From Saccharopolyspora gloriosae (GTDB lineage: Bacteria > Actinomycetota > Actinomycetes > Mycobacteriales > Pseudonocardiaceae), in assembly GCF_022828475.1 (NCBI RefSeq), contig NZ_CP059557.1, positions 1,302,001 to 1,366,000 on the forward strand: DNA of 64,000 nt, read 5' to 3'. Positions 19,963-29,519 of the stretch are shown piece after piece (position 1 is the stretch's first letter; each line of letters opens with the position of its first letter). A program made the translations under genes and the position numbers. The notes under the pieces are model-generated. The model saw only the letters and a list, made by a program, of their open reading frames with translations. It ran no database searches and was not told the DNA's origin.

Positions 19963-21537
19963 GTGTTCGACACCCTTAGCGACCGGCTCACCTCGGTTCT
20001 GCAGAACCTGCGTGGCAAGGGCCGGCTCTCGGACGCCGACATCGACGCCACCGCGCGCGAGATCCGCATCGCACTGCTGGAAGCAGACGTGGCGCTGCCG
20101 GTGGTGCGCGCGTTCATCGCAGGTGTCAAGGATCGCGCGAAGGGTGCCGAGGTCTCCGGCGCGCTCAACCCCGCGCAGCAGGTCATCAAGATCGTCAACG
20201 AGGAGCTCGTCAGCATCCTCGGCGGCGAGACCCGCCGGTTGGAGCACGCCAAGAACCCGCCCACGGTGATCCTGCTCGCCGGGCTCCAGGGCTCCGGTAA
20301 GACGACGCTGTCCGGGAAGCTGGCCAAGTGGCTCTCCGGCCAGGGCCACACCCCGATGCTGGTGGCCTGCGACCTGCAGCGCCCGAACGCCGTCACCCAG
20401 CTCCAGGTCGTCGGTGAGCGCGCCGGGATTCCGGTGTTCGCGCCGGAACCGGGCAACGGCACCGGCGACCCGGTGGACGTGGCGCGGCGCAGCCTCGACG
20501 AGGCGAAGCGGGCTCAGCACGACGTGGTCATCGTCGACACCGCGGGCCGCCTCGGTGTGGACGAGGAGATGATGCGCCAGGCCGCGGACATCCGGGACGC
20601 CGTCAACCCCGACGAGATCATGTTCGTGGTCGACGCGATGATCGGTCAGGACGCGGTGTCGACGGCCGAGGCCTTCCGCGACGGCGTCGGATTCTCCGGC
20701 GTGGTGCTCACCAAGCTCGACGGCGACGCTCGCGGTGGTGCCGCGCTGTCGGTGCGGCACGTGACCGGTCAGCCGATCATGTTCGCCTCCAACGGGGAGA
20801 AGCTGGAGGACTTCGACGTCTTCCACCCGGACCGGATGGCGAGCCGGATCCTGGGCATGGGCGACATGCTCACCCTCATCGAGCAGGCCGAGCAGGCCTT
20901 CGACGCCGACCAGGCCGAGCAGGCCGCGCAGAAGCTCGGCTCCGGGCAGCTCACCCTGGAGGACTTCCTGGAGCAGATGCAGGCGGTCCGCAAGATGGGG
21001 CCGCTGCAGAACCTGCTGGGCATGCTGCCGGGCGCGAACCAGATGAAGGACCAGCTGGCCAACTTCGATGAGAAGCACCTGGACCGGCTGCAGGCCATCA
21101 TCCGCGGCATGACACCCGCCGAGCGCGACGACCCGAAGATCATCAACGCTTCGCGGCGGCAGCGCATCGCCAAGGGCTCCGGCGTCAACGTCAGCGACAT
21201 CAACGACCTCGTGAACCGGTTCTTCGAGGCTCGCAAGATGATGCAGCAGATGGCGGGCCAGTTCGGCGGCTTCGGCGGTGGAGGCGGCGGCAAGAAGGTC
21301 AAGAAGGGCAAGGGCAAGAACCGCAAGAAGGTCAAGGGCCCGACGCCGCCCAAGGGCATGCGCGGCGGTATGCCCGGCGGTTTCCCCGGCATGCCGCCCG
21401 GGGGCATGCCCGGCGGTATGCCGGGTGCGGGTGCCGGTGCCGGCCAGGACATGTCCCAACTCGAAGGCGGGCTCAACGAGCTCCCGCCGGGCTTCGACCC
21501 GTCCAAGCTGAACTTCGGCGGCAAGAAGAAGAAATGA
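19963..21537 (+). CDS. ffh: signal recognition particle protein
   Basis: SRP54-type GTPase that binds signal sequences and 4.5S RNA and hands ribosomes to FtsY. GTG 19963 gives 524 residues: N domain, G domain with GLQGSGKTTLSGKLA from 107, DTAGR at 192, TKLDG at 250, then the M domain (about 300-440). The end is an unusual Lys-rich then Gly/Met/Pro-rich tail (GGMPGGFPGMPPGG and similar). The stop overlaps the next gene by four bases (ATGA). Confidence 0.97.
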   Translation: MFDTLSDRLTSVLQNLRGKGRLSDADIDATAREIRIALLEADVALPVVRAFIAGVKDRAKGAEVSGALNPAQQVIKIVNEELVSILGGETRRLEHAKNPPTVILLAGLQGSGKTTLSGKLAKWLSGQGHTPMLVACDLQRPNAVTQLQVVGERAGIPVFAPEPGNGTGDPVDVARRSLDEAKRAQHDVVIVDTAGRLGVDEEMMRQAADIRDAVNPDEIMFVVDAMIGQDAVSTAEAFRDGVGFSGVVLTKLDGDARGGAALSVRHVTGQPIMFASNGEKLEDFDVFHPDRMASRILGMGDMLTLIEQAEQAFDADQAEQAAQKLGSGQLTLEDFLEQMQAVRKMGPLQNLLGMLPGANQMKDQLANFDEKHLDRLQAIIRGMTPAERDDPKIINASRRQRIAKGSGVNVSDINDLVNRFFEARKMMQQMAGQFGGFGGGGGGKKVKKGKGKNRKKVKGPTPPKGMRGGMPGGFPGMPPGGMPGGMPGAGAGAGQDMSQLEGGLNELPPGFDPSKLNFGGKKKK

Positions 21538-22610
21538 CCGCGCCGCTACACGTGCGCGGTGTTCTGCTGCCCGATGGCGAGCCCGGTGAGCTGTGGATCG
21601 GCGACGGGCGGATCAGCCGCACGCCGTTGCCAGGCGCGACCACCGTGTTCGACGGCGGCTACGTCGTGCCCGGACTCGTCGACGCGCACTGCCACGTCGG
21701 CATCGGCCCGGACGGGCCGGTGGATCTCGACGTGGCGGCGCAGCAAGCGGAGACGGACCGGGACGCGGGCACGCTGCTCATCCGCGACTGCGGGGCGCCG
21801 GTCGACACCAAACCGCTGCAGCAGCGCGACGACCTGCCGCGCATCATCCGCGCGGGCAGGCACCTGGCGAAGCCGAAGCGCTACATCCCGTACCTCGCCG
21901 ACCAGCTCGAACACGAGTCGCAGCTGCCCGCGGCGGTAGCCGAGCAGGCCGCCGACGGCGACGGCTGGGTGAAGCTCGTCGGTGACTGGATCGACCGTTC
22001 CGTCGGCGACCTCGCCCCGCTGTGGAGCGATGAGGTGCTGGTCGAGGCGATCGCCGTCGCGCACGCGCACGGAGCTCGGGTGACCGCGCACGTCTTCGGT
22101 GAAGACGCGCTTCCCGGTCTGCTGGCGGCGGGCATCGACTGCATCGAACACGGCACCGGACTCACCGACGACACCGTCGAACTGATGTCCCGGCACGGCA
22201 CCACGCTCGTCCCGACGCTGGTGAACATCGAGAACTTCCCCGGATTCGCGGCCTCGGCGACGAAATACCCCGATTACGCGAGCCACATGACCGCGCTCTA
22301 CGAACGCGGCGACGCGACCGTCGCCAAGGCCATCGAAGCGGGCGTCCCGGTCTACGCGGGAACCGACGCGGGCGGCGGCATCGAGCACGGCGTGCTCGTC
22401 GACGAGATCCTCGCGCTGCACCGGGTCGGGATGTCGACGGAACAGGCACTCGGCGCGGCGTCCTGGGCGGCCCGCGACTGGCTCGGGCATTCGGGCCTGC
22501 ACGACGGCGCTGCGGCGGACCTGGTCTGCTACGACACCGATCCGCGCAAGGAACTCGCCGCACTGCGCCATCCGCGGCGCATCGTGCTGAAAGGCGCCGT
22601 CGTCACCTGA
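21534..22610 (+). CDS. amidohydrolase family protein
   Basis: A 358-residue metal-dependent hydrolase of the imidazolonepropionase/prolidase-like amidohydrolase group. Metal ligands are visible in VDAHCHVG (HxH), a Lys in GWVKLVGDW, VTAHVFGED, IEHGTGL and the final Asp in AGTDAGGG. The start overlaps the ffh stop as ATGA, so it is co-translated with ffh, an arrangement also present in mycobacteria (Rv2916c-Rv2915c). The substrate is unknown, and the link to SRP is only by position. Confidence 0.88.
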   Translation: MTAPLHVRGVLLPDGEPGELWIGDGRISRTPLPGATTVFDGGYVVPGLVDAHCHVGIGPDGPVDLDVAAQQAETDRDAGTLLIRDCGAPVDTKPLQQRDDLPRIIRAGRHLAKPKRYIPYLADQLEHESQLPAAVAEQAADGDGWVKLVGDWIDRSVGDLAPLWSDEVLVEAIAVAHAHGARVTAHVFGEDALPGLLAAGIDCIEHGTGLTDDTVELMSRHGTTLVPTLVNIENFPGFAASATKYPDYASHMTALYERGDATVAKAIEAGVPVYAGTDAGGGIEHGVLVDEILALHRVGMSTEQALGAASWAARDWLGHSGLHDGAAADLVCYDTDPRKELAALRHPRRIVLKGAVVT

Positions 22611-22776
22611 ATGACCAACGCCCCGTCCGAATTCGGATGTGGGGCGGCAATTAGCGAAGGTAATCTGGCGATTCCGCCGGAATTCGGCGTGCTGGACAGC
22701 AGACCACGGCCGAGCGGTGGGAACCGGGCGAGCGAGCGCGACCCGGAAACGCCGCCCGCCCGAGACGGAGGCGCCC

Positions 22777-23582
22777 GTGCAGGTACCACAGCCCGAGCCC
22801 GCCGAAGGCGTTTCCGCTTTCGAGGGCGGAAAGATCGCCGGAGGAACCGCAATCGCAACCGAGGTGCAGCCCCCGCCCGCCGAGTCGAATCATCGCTGGG
22901 GGTTCGGCGCGTTCTTCCTCGCGGAAGCGGTGTTCATCCTCGCCTCGGTCACGCTGGCGGCCATCTTCGGAAGCCCGGGGAGAGTTCCTGGTTCAACCTG
23001 GCGCTCCCGCTGATGCTGATGGTGCCGACGTTGCTGTCCGCCGCGGTGGCCGTGGTGATCACGGTGGTGCGCGGCAACGGGCCACGCCTCGACTTCGGGC
23101 TGCACTGGCGGTGGTCCGACGTCACCAGCGGGTTCGGCATCGGCATGATCGGCCTCGTCAGCACGACCATCGCCTCGATGATCTGGATCCGCTGGGTGGG
23201 GGAGGAGAACGCCACCTCCACCGTGAGCACCCTGCTCGACGGGGTGCGGCTGCCACCGCTGCTCGCCGTGCTGATCTTCCTGCACGTGTGGCTGATCGCC
23301 CCGGTGTGCGAGGAGATCCTCTACCGCGGCCTGCTGTGGGGTGCGATGGAGCGCCTGCGCTGGAGCCGGATCAGCGCGTTCGTGCTCAGCACGGCGGTGT
23401 TCGCGATCGGGCACCTGGAACCGGAGCGCACCTGGTTGCTGCTGATCATCGCGATCCCGATCGGGGTGGCGCGGATGCGCACCGGCAGGCTCACCGCCAG
23501 CGTGGTCGCGCACCAGGTGAACAACTTCCTGCCTGCGCTGGGGCTGCTGCTGATCTCGCTCGGCGTGGTGTCGCCTTCCTGA
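22777..23582 (+). pseudogene. CPBP-family intramembrane metalloprotease, frameshifted
   Basis: GTG 22777 with GGAGG upstream begins a protein (VQVPQPEPAEGVSAFEGGK, then a helix ending AAIFGSPG) that breaks at the GGGG run 22977-22980. The continuation, ESSWFNLALPLMLMVPTLL, is in another frame and runs to 23582. One missing G would join both into about 269 residues. The second part carries the CPBP signature EEILYRGLLWG, a later GHLEPERTW and HQVNNFLPALG. Family members are membrane proteases, some of which process CAAX-like or bacteriocin substrates. It could be a true pseudogene or a sequencing error. Confidence 0.75.
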
Positions 23583-23825
23583 GCGGGTCCGCGACCGTGC
23601 ACGGCCTCGATCGAGGGCGGCGCCGGAACCGCGGTCGTGCGCACGACGGGTACCTCCTGCGAGGCCGAGCCGGGCATCTGGCAGAATAAACGCCTGTTCG
23701 CTGCGAGTCGGTCCCTCTCACCGTCCGCGGCCATCGACGTATGAGCCTTCCACACCGTATTTCCCCACACGGCTTGGTTTGCTCACCCACGAGCACGAAC
23801 GAGAGTCTGAGGAGCACCAGCACCC

Positions 23826-24284
23826 GTGGCTGTGAAGATCAAGCTGGCGCGGATCGGTAAGATCCGGGAGCCGCACTACCGCATCGTCGTCGCCGACTCG
23901 CGTACCCGCCGTAACGGCCGGGCGATCGAGACGATCGGTCAGTACCACCCCATGGAGAACCCGAGCCGCATCGTGGTCGACTCCGAGCGGGCGCAGTACT
24001 GGCTGGGTGTCGGCGCGCTGCCGACCGAGCCGGTGCAGGCGATCCTGGAGGTCACCGGCGACTGGCAGAAGCACAAGGGCCTGCCGGGTGCCGAGGGCAC
24101 GCTGAAGGTCGCGGAGCCGAAGCCGAGCAAGCAGGAGCTGTTCGCCGCAGCCCTGGCCGCCGCCGGTGAGGACACCGTCGCCGACGCGACCACGCCGAAG
24201 AAGAAGGGCGGCGGCAAGAAGGCCGACGCGGAGACCGCTCCGGCTGCCGCCGAAGAGCAGAAGTCCGAGGACGGCCAGGCGTGA
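23826..24284 (+). CDS. rpsP: 30S ribosomal protein S16
   Basis: Small-subunit protein of the body domain. GTG 23826 follows CTGAGGAGC and gives 152 residues. The conserved core is [20 protein letters not shown], then [18 protein letters not shown], then [13 protein letters not shown]. The C-terminal 60 residues are a Lys/Ala/Glu-rich extension, usual in actinobacteria and longer than the 82-residue E. coli protein. It heads an operon with khpA, rimM and trmD; its stop overlaps khpA (GTGA). Confidence 0.97.
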   Translation: MAVKIKLARIGKIREPHYRIVVADSRTRRNGRAIETIGQYHPMENPSRIVVDSERAQYWLGVGALPTEPVQAILEVTGDWQKHKGLPGAEGTLKVAEPKPSKQELFAAALAAAGEDTVADATTPKKKGGGKKADAETAPAAAEEQKSEDGQA

Positions 24285-24520
24285 CGGTCCTCGCGGACGC
24301 GCTTGAACACTTGGTGCGCGGCATCGTCGACAACCCCGACGATGTCCGCGTCCAACTCCTCACCACTCGGCGCGGCCGCACCCTGGAAGTCCACGTCAAC
24401 CCGGACGACCTGGGCAAGGTCATCGGCCGCAGTGGTCGCACGGCGACCTCGCTGCGCACGGTGATCTCCGGGATCGGCGGTCGTGGCATCCGGGTCGACG
24501 TGGTCGACACCGATCGATGA
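24281..24520 (+). CDS. khpA: KH-domain RNA-binding protein
   Basis: A 79-residue single KH domain with the nucleotide-binding loop [15 protein letters not shown]. KhpA pairs with KhpB in firmicutes and affects RNA stability and cell-size control; the actinobacterial role is less clear. The GTG start overlaps the rpsP stop by four bases. Position between rpsP and rimM is conserved across Gram-positive bacteria. Confidence 0.92.
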   Translation: MTVLADALEHLVRGIVDNPDDVRVQLLTTRRGRTLEVHVNPDDLGKVIGRSGRTATSLRTVISGIGGRGIRVDVVDTDR

Positions 24521-24527
24521 GGACGGC

Positions 24528-25058
24528 ATGACCGGTCCGATGCTGGCCGTGGGCAGGGTGGCCAAGACGCACGGCGTGCGCGGCGAAGTCGTCGTCGACG
24601 TGCGCACGGACAGCCCTGAACTGCGGTTCGCGCCGGGCGTGGTGCTCGGCGTCCAGCGGCGCGGCAAAGCCGGGCCGGACACGCTCACCGTGACAGCCGC
24701 CCGGCCGCATGCCGGGCGGCTGTTGGTGCGTTTCGAGTCGGTGGACGGCATGGACGCCGCCGAGCAGCTGCGCGGCGTCACGTTGACCGTGCGCGCCGAC
24801 GAGCTCGAAGCCACCGACGACCCCGACGAGTTCCACGACCACCAGCTGGAAGGCCTGCGGGTGGTGCTGCCGACCGGTGACGAGGTCGGCGTGGTGCGCG
24901 AGGTGCTGCACACCCCCGGCGGCGAACTGTTGTCGGTGCGCACCCCGGACGACGCCGAACGGCTCGTCCCGTTCGTGACGGAGATCGTGCCGGAGATCGA
25001 CCTGGCGGCCGGACGCGTGGTGGTCGACCCGCCCGAGGGCCTGCTCAGCGACTACTGA
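24528..25058 (+). CDS. rimM: ribosome maturation factor RimM
   Basis: Assembly factor for the 30S head that binds S19 and 16S rRNA. ATG 24528 (GATGAGGAC upstream) gives 176 residues; the frame is open upstream but the longer form would overlap khpA. The N-terminal domain starts [19 protein letters not shown]. The C-terminal PRC-barrel contains [13 protein letters not shown] and [16 protein letters not shown]. It lies seven bases after khpA, in the same operon. Confidence 0.95.
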   Translation: MTGPMLAVGRVAKTHGVRGEVVVDVRTDSPELRFAPGVVLGVQRRGKAGPDTLTVTAARPHAGRLLVRFESVDGMDAAEQLRGVTLTVRADELEATDDPDEFHDHQLEGLRVVLPTGDEVGVVREVLHTPGGELLSVRTPDDAERLVPFVTEIVPEIDLAAGRVVVDPPEGLLSDY

Positions 25059-25153
25059 CCGCCGGATCTCGTGGCGGACGCCGCCGCGCCGCCGACGCCC
25101 GATCTCCGAATTCACCCCGCGTCGCCGGGGCATCTTCTTGAAGGAACATCTCG

Positions 25154-25948
25154 TTGCGCATCGACGTCGTCACGATCTTCCCCGAATACCTGGCCCCGCT
25201 GCGAGCGGCGCTGCTGGGCAAGGCGATCGAACGGGAGAAGATCTCCGTCGGAGTGCACGACCTGCGCGACTGGACCCACGACGTGCACCGCGCGGTGGAC
25301 GACAGCCCGTACGGCGGCGGCCCTGGCATGGTGATGAAACCCGACGTGTGGGGCGAGGCCCTCGACGAGGTCTGCGGATCGGAGCAGCAGCGGCCCCGGC
25401 TGATCGTGCCCACGCCGGCGGGCCGCCCGTTCACCCAGGAGACCGCGGTGCGCTGGTCGGCCGAGCCGTGGCTGGTGTTCGCCTGCGGCCGCTACGAGGG
25501 CATCGATCAGCGGGTCGTCGACGACGCCGCCGAGCGGATGCCCGTCGAAGAGGTCTCGATCGGTGACTACGTCCTGGTCGGCGGTGAGGTCGCGGCGCTG
25601 ACCATGGTCGAGGCCGTGGCCCGGCTGCTGCCCGGTGTGCTGGGCAATCCGGCGTCGGCCGAACAGGACTCGTTCTCCGACGGCCTGCTCGAAGGCCCCA
25701 GCTACACCCGGCCCGAGGTGTGGCGGGATCGGCCGGTGCCGGACGTGCTGCGCTCCGGCAACCACGCCGCGATCGCTCGCTGGCGGCGGGACCAGGCGCT
25801 GGAACGGACCTATCACCGGCGACCGGATCTGCTGGCGCAACTGCCCGCGGCGGACCTGAACGCCAAGGACCGGGCGCGGCTGGATACACTGCGTGCGGAT
25901 GATGAAGCGGATGTTCCGGAAGGAACTCCGCAGCAGGGGCAGAACTGA
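25154..25948 (+). CDS. trmD: tRNA (guanine-37-N1)-methyltransferase
   Basis: SPOUT-class enzyme that methylates G37 of tRNAs reading CNN codons and prevents frameshifting. A TTG start at 25154 with GAAGGAAC upstream gives the canonical [13 protein letters not shown]. The substrate loop [15 protein letters not shown] and the knot region [15 protein letters not shown] are intact. The 264-residue length is slightly above the family norm because of an acidic tail. It is the last gene of the rpsP operon. Confidence 0.96.
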   Translation: MRIDVVTIFPEYLAPLRAALLGKAIEREKISVGVHDLRDWTHDVHRAVDDSPYGGGPGMVMKPDVWGEALDEVCGSEQQRPRLIVPTPAGRPFTQETAVRWSAEPWLVFACGRYEGIDQRVVDDAAERMPVEEVSIGDYVLVGGEVAALTMVEAVARLLPGVLGNPASAEQDSFSDGLLEGPSYTRPEVWRDRPVPDVLRSGNHAAIARWRRDQALERTYHRRPDLLAQLPAADLNAKDRARLDTLRADDEADVPEGTPQQGQN

Positions 25949-26031
25949 TCTCCATGGAATGGTGCGCGAGGGCTTGTGCCGTGGCGCTTTTCCAGGGCCG
26001 GTTCCGGCACCTGCCTGCGCGTCTGGCACAC

Positions 26032-26061
26032 TTGACGGGTTGCTGAAGCCGGGATTCTGTA
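26032..26061 (+). promoter_or_regulatory. putative promoter of rplS
   Basis: TTGACG (26032-26037) is followed after 17-18 bases by TTCTGT/TCTGTA (26055-26061). It would give a leader of about 105 bases before rplS. Confidence 0.4.
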
Positions 26062-26172
26062 CCGGCGCGCACATCGCAAGCCAACCCCGTGTCAGGCGGC
26101 GGCCGTGGTTCAGACCCGGCCACGATCCGCGAGTGCACGGGTGCCTACGACACGGATGAGGACGGACCACCG

Positions 26173-26532
26173 ATGAACACCCTGGACGCTCTGGACGCCC
26201 AGTCGCTGCGTTCCGACATTCCGGCCTTCCGGCCTGGCGACACGCTGAAGGTCTATGTCCGCGTCATCGAGGGTTCGCGCGAGCGGAACCAGGTCTTCCA
26301 GGGCGTCGTGATCCGTCGCCAGGGCGCAGGCGTCCGGGAGACCTTCACCGTCCGCAAGATCTCCTTCGGTGTCGGCGTGGAGCGCACCTTCCCGGTGCAC
26401 ACCCCGAACATCGCCAAGATCGAGGTCGCCACTCGCGGCCAGGTCCGCCGGGCGAAGCTGTACTACCTGCGGGAGCTGCGCGGCAAGGCCGCCAAGATCA
26501 AGGAAAAGCGGGAGCCGATCAAGGCTTCCTGA
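26173..26532 (+). CDS. rplS: 50S ribosomal protein L19
   Basis: Large-subunit protein at the 30S-50S interface. ATG 26173 gives 119 residues, the usual length; the frame extends upstream to 26089 but those residues are not conserved. Recognisable segments are [47 protein letters not shown] and [17 protein letters not shown]. It is followed by a classical rho-independent terminator, so it is a single-gene unit. Confidence 0.97.
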   Translation: MNTLDALDAQSLRSDIPAFRPGDTLKVYVRVIEGSRERNQVFQGVVIRRQGAGVRETFTVRKISFGVGVERTFPVHTPNIAKIEVATRGQVRRAKLYYLRELRGKAAKIKEKREPIKAS

Positions 26533-26563
26533 TGTGTGCCGCCCGCTGCAGGCGGGTGACTTC

Positions 26564-26601
26564 GGACGACCCGGGTGCTCAGCGCCCGGGTCGTCCTTTT
26601 T
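26564..26601 (+). terminator. rho-independent terminator of rplS
   Basis: GGACGACCCGGG (26564-26575) pairs perfectly with CCCGGGTCGTCC (26585-26596) and is followed by TTTTTG. It is the clearest intrinsic terminator in the window. Confidence 0.9.
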
Positions 26602-26815
26602 GTGCGCAGCGTGCCGTTCCGGTGATCCACGATCAGGTGAATGAGTTCGTGGGGCGTGGCACATCGCGGGAGTTCTCCGACCTTCCGGAACCCGCACTGA
26701 TCACCCGTGCCACGAGAACCCGCACGTCACCGGCGGCATGCGCCCGCGCGGAGCGCACGGGGGTCGAGCCGGGGCAGTCGGCCGGTACTCGGCGCGGTTC
26801 CAGTAGCCTGACCGC

Positions 26816-27730
26816 GTGGCCGACGTCATGCGCTCTAACGGACCAGAAGAAGAGCCCCGCGAAGGCGCGGCTGCCGAGCACCCCGAAGGGGATGGTGGCC
26901 GCTCGCGGGGCCGCCGTTCGCGCGAACGGAAAGGATCGTTCTGGCGCGAGCTGCCGATCCTGATCGTCACCGCGCTGGTGCTGACGATCGTGATCCAGGC
27001 GTTCCTGGCACGGGTCTACGTGATCCCCTCGCAGTCGATGGAGCAGACGCTGCACGGCTGCGACGGTTGCCAGAACGACCGCGTGCTGGTGGACAAGGTC
27101 TCCTACCGGTTCACCGATCCCGAACCGGGCGACGTCGTCGTGTTCCGCGGCCCCGAGACGTGGGGGCACAACGACTTCCAGGTAGCGGAGCCGTCGAACC
27201 CGGTGGTGAGCTTCATGCAGGGCGCGATGTCGCTGATCGGTTTCGGCTCGCCGGACGAGAAGGACTTCGTGAAGCGGGTCATCGCGACCGGCGGGCAGAC
27301 CGTCGAATGCTGTGACGACCAGAACCGGATGATCGTGGACGGTAAGCCGCTCAACGAGCCCTACATCTTCTGGGAACCGGGCCGCGGCGACACGCAGATC
27401 GACTTCGCGCCCGTCACCGTCCCGCAGGGATACCTGTGGGTGCAGGGTGACAACCGCAACGACTCCATGGACTCCCGCCGCCAAGGCGGCGGTGGCATCA
27501 ACGGTGCCGTGCCGGTGGACAACGTGATCGGCAAGGCGCAGGTGATCGTGCTGCCGCCGCAGCGTTGGCAGAACATCTCGGAGACCGATCCGCAGGCCGA
27601 CGCGCTCGGTGCGCCCGGCTGGCAAGCGGGCGTGCCGGCGGGCATCGGATTCGCCGCCGCGTTCCCCGTGCTGTGGACGGGCCGCAAGTTCACCGCCGTG
27701 ATCAGGCAGCGTCGCCAGGAGCGGCACTGA
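26816..27730 (+). CDS. lepB: signal peptidase I
   Basis: Membrane serine protease that removes Sec and Tat signal peptides. GTG 26816 gives 304 residues (ATG 26828 is possible). A basic N-terminal tail precedes a transmembrane helix (about 46-66). The catalytic Ser is in [10 protein letters not shown] (Ser74) and the Lys general base in [11 protein letters not shown] (Lys153). Later conserved boxes are [17 protein letters not shown] and [14 protein letters not shown]-terminal hydrophobic stretch near 265-280 may be a second anchor. Confidence 0.95.
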   Translation: MADVMRSNGPEEEPREGAAAEHPEGDGGRSRGRRSRERKGSFWRELPILIVTALVLTIVIQAFLARVYVIPSQSMEQTLHGCDGCQNDRVLVDKVSYRFTDPEPGDVVVFRGPETWGHNDFQVAEPSNPVVSFMQGAMSLIGFGSPDEKDFVKRVIATGGQTVECCDDQNRMIVDGKPLNEPYIFWEPGRGDTQIDFAPVTVPQGYLWVQGDNRNDSMDSRRQGGGGINGAVPVDNVIGKAQVIVLPPQRWQNISETDPQADALGAPGWQAGVPAGIGFAAAFPVLWTGRKFTAVIRQRRQERH

Positions 27731-27732
27731 CG

Positions 27733-28500
27733 GTGGGGACGCGATCCGCTGTCGCCGAGACGGGCTGGCGCCCGCCGCGACCGGTGATCCGGCGCAGCAG
27801 TGGCAACTGGGCGTTGCAGAGCGCCCTGGATCGCAGCGGCCTCGGCCCGGTCGCCGGTGTGGACGAGGCCGGGCGCGGTGCGTGCGCGGGACCGCTCGTG
27901 GTGGCGTCCTGCGTGCTGCGGTCCGGGGACGCGCGGCGGTTCGAAGGGCTCACCGATTCCAAGGTGCTCACTGAAGCGGAGCGGGAACGGCTCTACGCGG
28001 TGATCGTGCGGCGGGCCGTGACCTGGTCAACGGTGGTGATCGAGGCCGAGGAGGTCGACGCGCTCGGCATCCACGTCGCCAACCTGGAAGGCATGCGGCG
28101 CGCGGTCGCGCGGATGTCGGTGCATCCGGGGTACGTGCTCACCGACGGGTTCCGGGTGCCGGGCTTGGCGGCGCCGAGCGTGGCGGTGCTCAAGGGCGAC
28201 TTGGTCGCGGCCTGCGTGGCCGCCGCGTCGGTGCTGGCGAAGGTCACGCGCGATCGCATCATGTGCGACTTGCACGAACGGTTACCGAGGTACGGCTTCG
28301 CCGGGCACAAGGGGTATTGCACGGCCCACCACACCGCGCGCATGCGGGAGCACGGTCCGTGCGGTGAGCACCGGTGGTCCTATTCGAACGTGGTCGCGGC
28401 GGCCAGGCTGCACGGGATGCGGTCGCCGCGCGTCGTCACCAGCAAACCCGGTCTGTTCGATGCTTCTGAGGGGGAAGTGGTGGACAATGGGCGAACGTAG
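27733..28500 (+). CDS. rnhB: ribonuclease HII
   Basis: Removes ribonucleotides and RNA-DNA hybrids from DNA. GTG 27733, two bases after lepB, gives 255 residues. The active-site motif [17 protein letters not shown] contains Asp44-Glu45, and the third acidic residue is in YVLTDGF. The motif [10 protein letters not shown] marks the C-terminal part. Leu184 is a TTA codon. The frame remains open upstream into lepB, but that text is not family-like. Confidence 0.94.
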   Translation: MGTRSAVAETGWRPPRPVIRRSSGNWALQSALDRSGLGPVAGVDEAGRGACAGPLVVASCVLRSGDARRFEGLTDSKVLTEAERERLYAVIVRRAVTWSTVVIEAEEVDALGIHVANLEGMRRAVARMSVHPGYVLTDGFRVPGLAAPSVAVLKGDLVAACVAAASVLAKVTRDRIMCDLHERLPRYGFAGHKGYCTAHHTARMREHGPCGEHRWSYSNVVAAARLHGMRSPRVVTSKPGLFDASEGEVVDNGRT

Positions 28501-28533
28501 AACGAACGGCGACGGGGAAGGGCTCGCACTGCG

Positions 28534-28860
28534 ATGAGCGCCGAGGATCTCGAAAAGTACGAGACCGAGATGGAGCTTCAGCTCTACAAGGAGTACCGCG
28601 ACATCGTCGGGCAGTTCACCTATGTCGTGGAGACTGAACGGCGTTTCTACCTGGCCAACGCGGTGGACGTGCAGGTTCGCAACTCCGATTCGGAGGTCTA
28701 CTTCGAGGTGTCCATGTCGGATGCGTGGGTGTGGGACATGTACCGGCCTGCTCGGTTCGTCAAGAAGGTCCGGGTGATCACGTTCAAGGACGTGAACGTC
28801 GAGGAGCTGGACAAACCGGAGCTCCGGCTGCCCGAGAACGGGCCGTTCGGCGGGAGCTGA
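28534..28860 (+). CDS. DUF2469 family protein
   Basis: A 108-residue acidic protein (SAEDLEKYETEMELQLYKEY, with YVVETERRFYLAN and SDAWVWDMYRPARFVKKV downstream). This short family is confined to actinobacteria and nearly always sits between rnhB and yraN, as in M. tuberculosis Rv2901c. No catalytic motif or membrane segment is visible, so it may be a small cytoplasmic binding protein. Its function is unknown. Confidence 0.92.
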   Translation: MSAEDLEKYETEMELQLYKEYRDIVGQFTYVVETERRFYLANAVDVQVRNSDSEVYFEVSMSDAWVWDMYRPARFVKKVRVITFKDVNVEELDKPELRLPENGPFGGS

Positions 28861-28978
28861 CCGGTCACGTACCGGGCGGAGGGGCGCTCGGCATTGCTGT
28901 GGTGGAACGGGTGGTCGCCTGCGGGCGGCCGCCCGTTCTGCGTTCGCCGGTGCAATATATAGATCATTTTCGATCGAG

Positions 28979-29006
28979 TTGTCCACAGGTAGTCGATTCA
29001 TCCACA
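28979..29006 (+). promoter_or_regulatory. paired DnaA-box-like sites, left copy
   Basis: TTGTCCACA (28979-28987) and TCATCCACA (28998-29006) are spaced 19 bases start to start. The first matches the DnaA box preferred in Streptomyces. An AT-rich stretch (28954-28975) lies just upstream. A near copy in inverted orientation lies at 35206-35233. Confidence 0.6.
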
Positions 29007-29051
29007 GATTTCCCAATTGGGTCTGGTGGGCGCTGATCGGCCAGGGCAGTT

Positions 29052-29090
29052 TGGAAGTCGGGCCGGAGATCCGCTCTGGGCCGACTTCCA
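29052..29090 (+). promoter_or_regulatory. hairpin before yraN
   Basis: TGGAAGTCGG (29052-29061) pairs with CCGACTTCCA (29081-29090) directly before the yraN ribosome binding site. It could be a leader hairpin or an operator. Confidence 0.45.
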
Positions 29091-29105
29091 GCCTTGGAGG
29101 AGATC

Positions 29106-29519
29106 ATGGCGGTGCGCACCCTCGACTTTCGTCCGCTGCGCGGGGCGCTCTCGGACGCGCAAGGACAGGGCACTCATGCGCTCGGGCGAGCCGGTGAGAG
29201 GTTGGCGGCCGAACACCTGGAGAAGCTCGGTGTCTCGGTGCTGGCCCGGAACTGGCGGACCCCGCACGGTGAACTCGACATCGTCGGCACCGACGGCTAC
29301 CGGGTGGTGTTCTGCGAGGTCAAAACGCGCTCCGGGGTCGACTACGGGGCTCCGTTGGACGCTGTCGGACCGAACAAGATCCGCCGCCTGCGGGAGCTGG
29401 CCAGAGCCTGGCTCGCGGAGCGGCGACTCACCGGCTGCCAGGTCCGGTTCGACGTCATCTCCATCCTGTGGCCCCCGAGGGGCCGGATCACCCTCGACCA
29501 CTTGCCGGGGGTGTTCTGA
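29106..29519 (+). CDS. YraN family (UPF0102) endonuclease-like protein
   Basis: ATG 29106 follows GGAGGAGATC and gives 137 residues. The fold is that of Holliday-junction-resolvase-like nucleases: [29 protein letters not shown] and [11 protein letters not shown] supply the acidic and Lys residues of the PD-(D/E)xK active site. Its biochemical role is unproved. It directly abuts comM and begins the DNA-processing operon yraN-comM-dprA. Confidence 0.92.
   Translation: MAVRTLDFRPLRGALSDAQGQGTHALGRAGERLAAEHLEKLGVSVLARNWRTPHGELDIVGTDGYRVVFCEVKTRSGVDYGAPLDAVGPNKIRRLRELARAWLAERRLTGCQVRFDVISILWPPRGRITLDHLPGVF

Noticed and set aside
29094-29105. TTG start for yraN
   Set aside because: It would lie inside the GGAGGAG ribosome binding site that serves ATG 29106.
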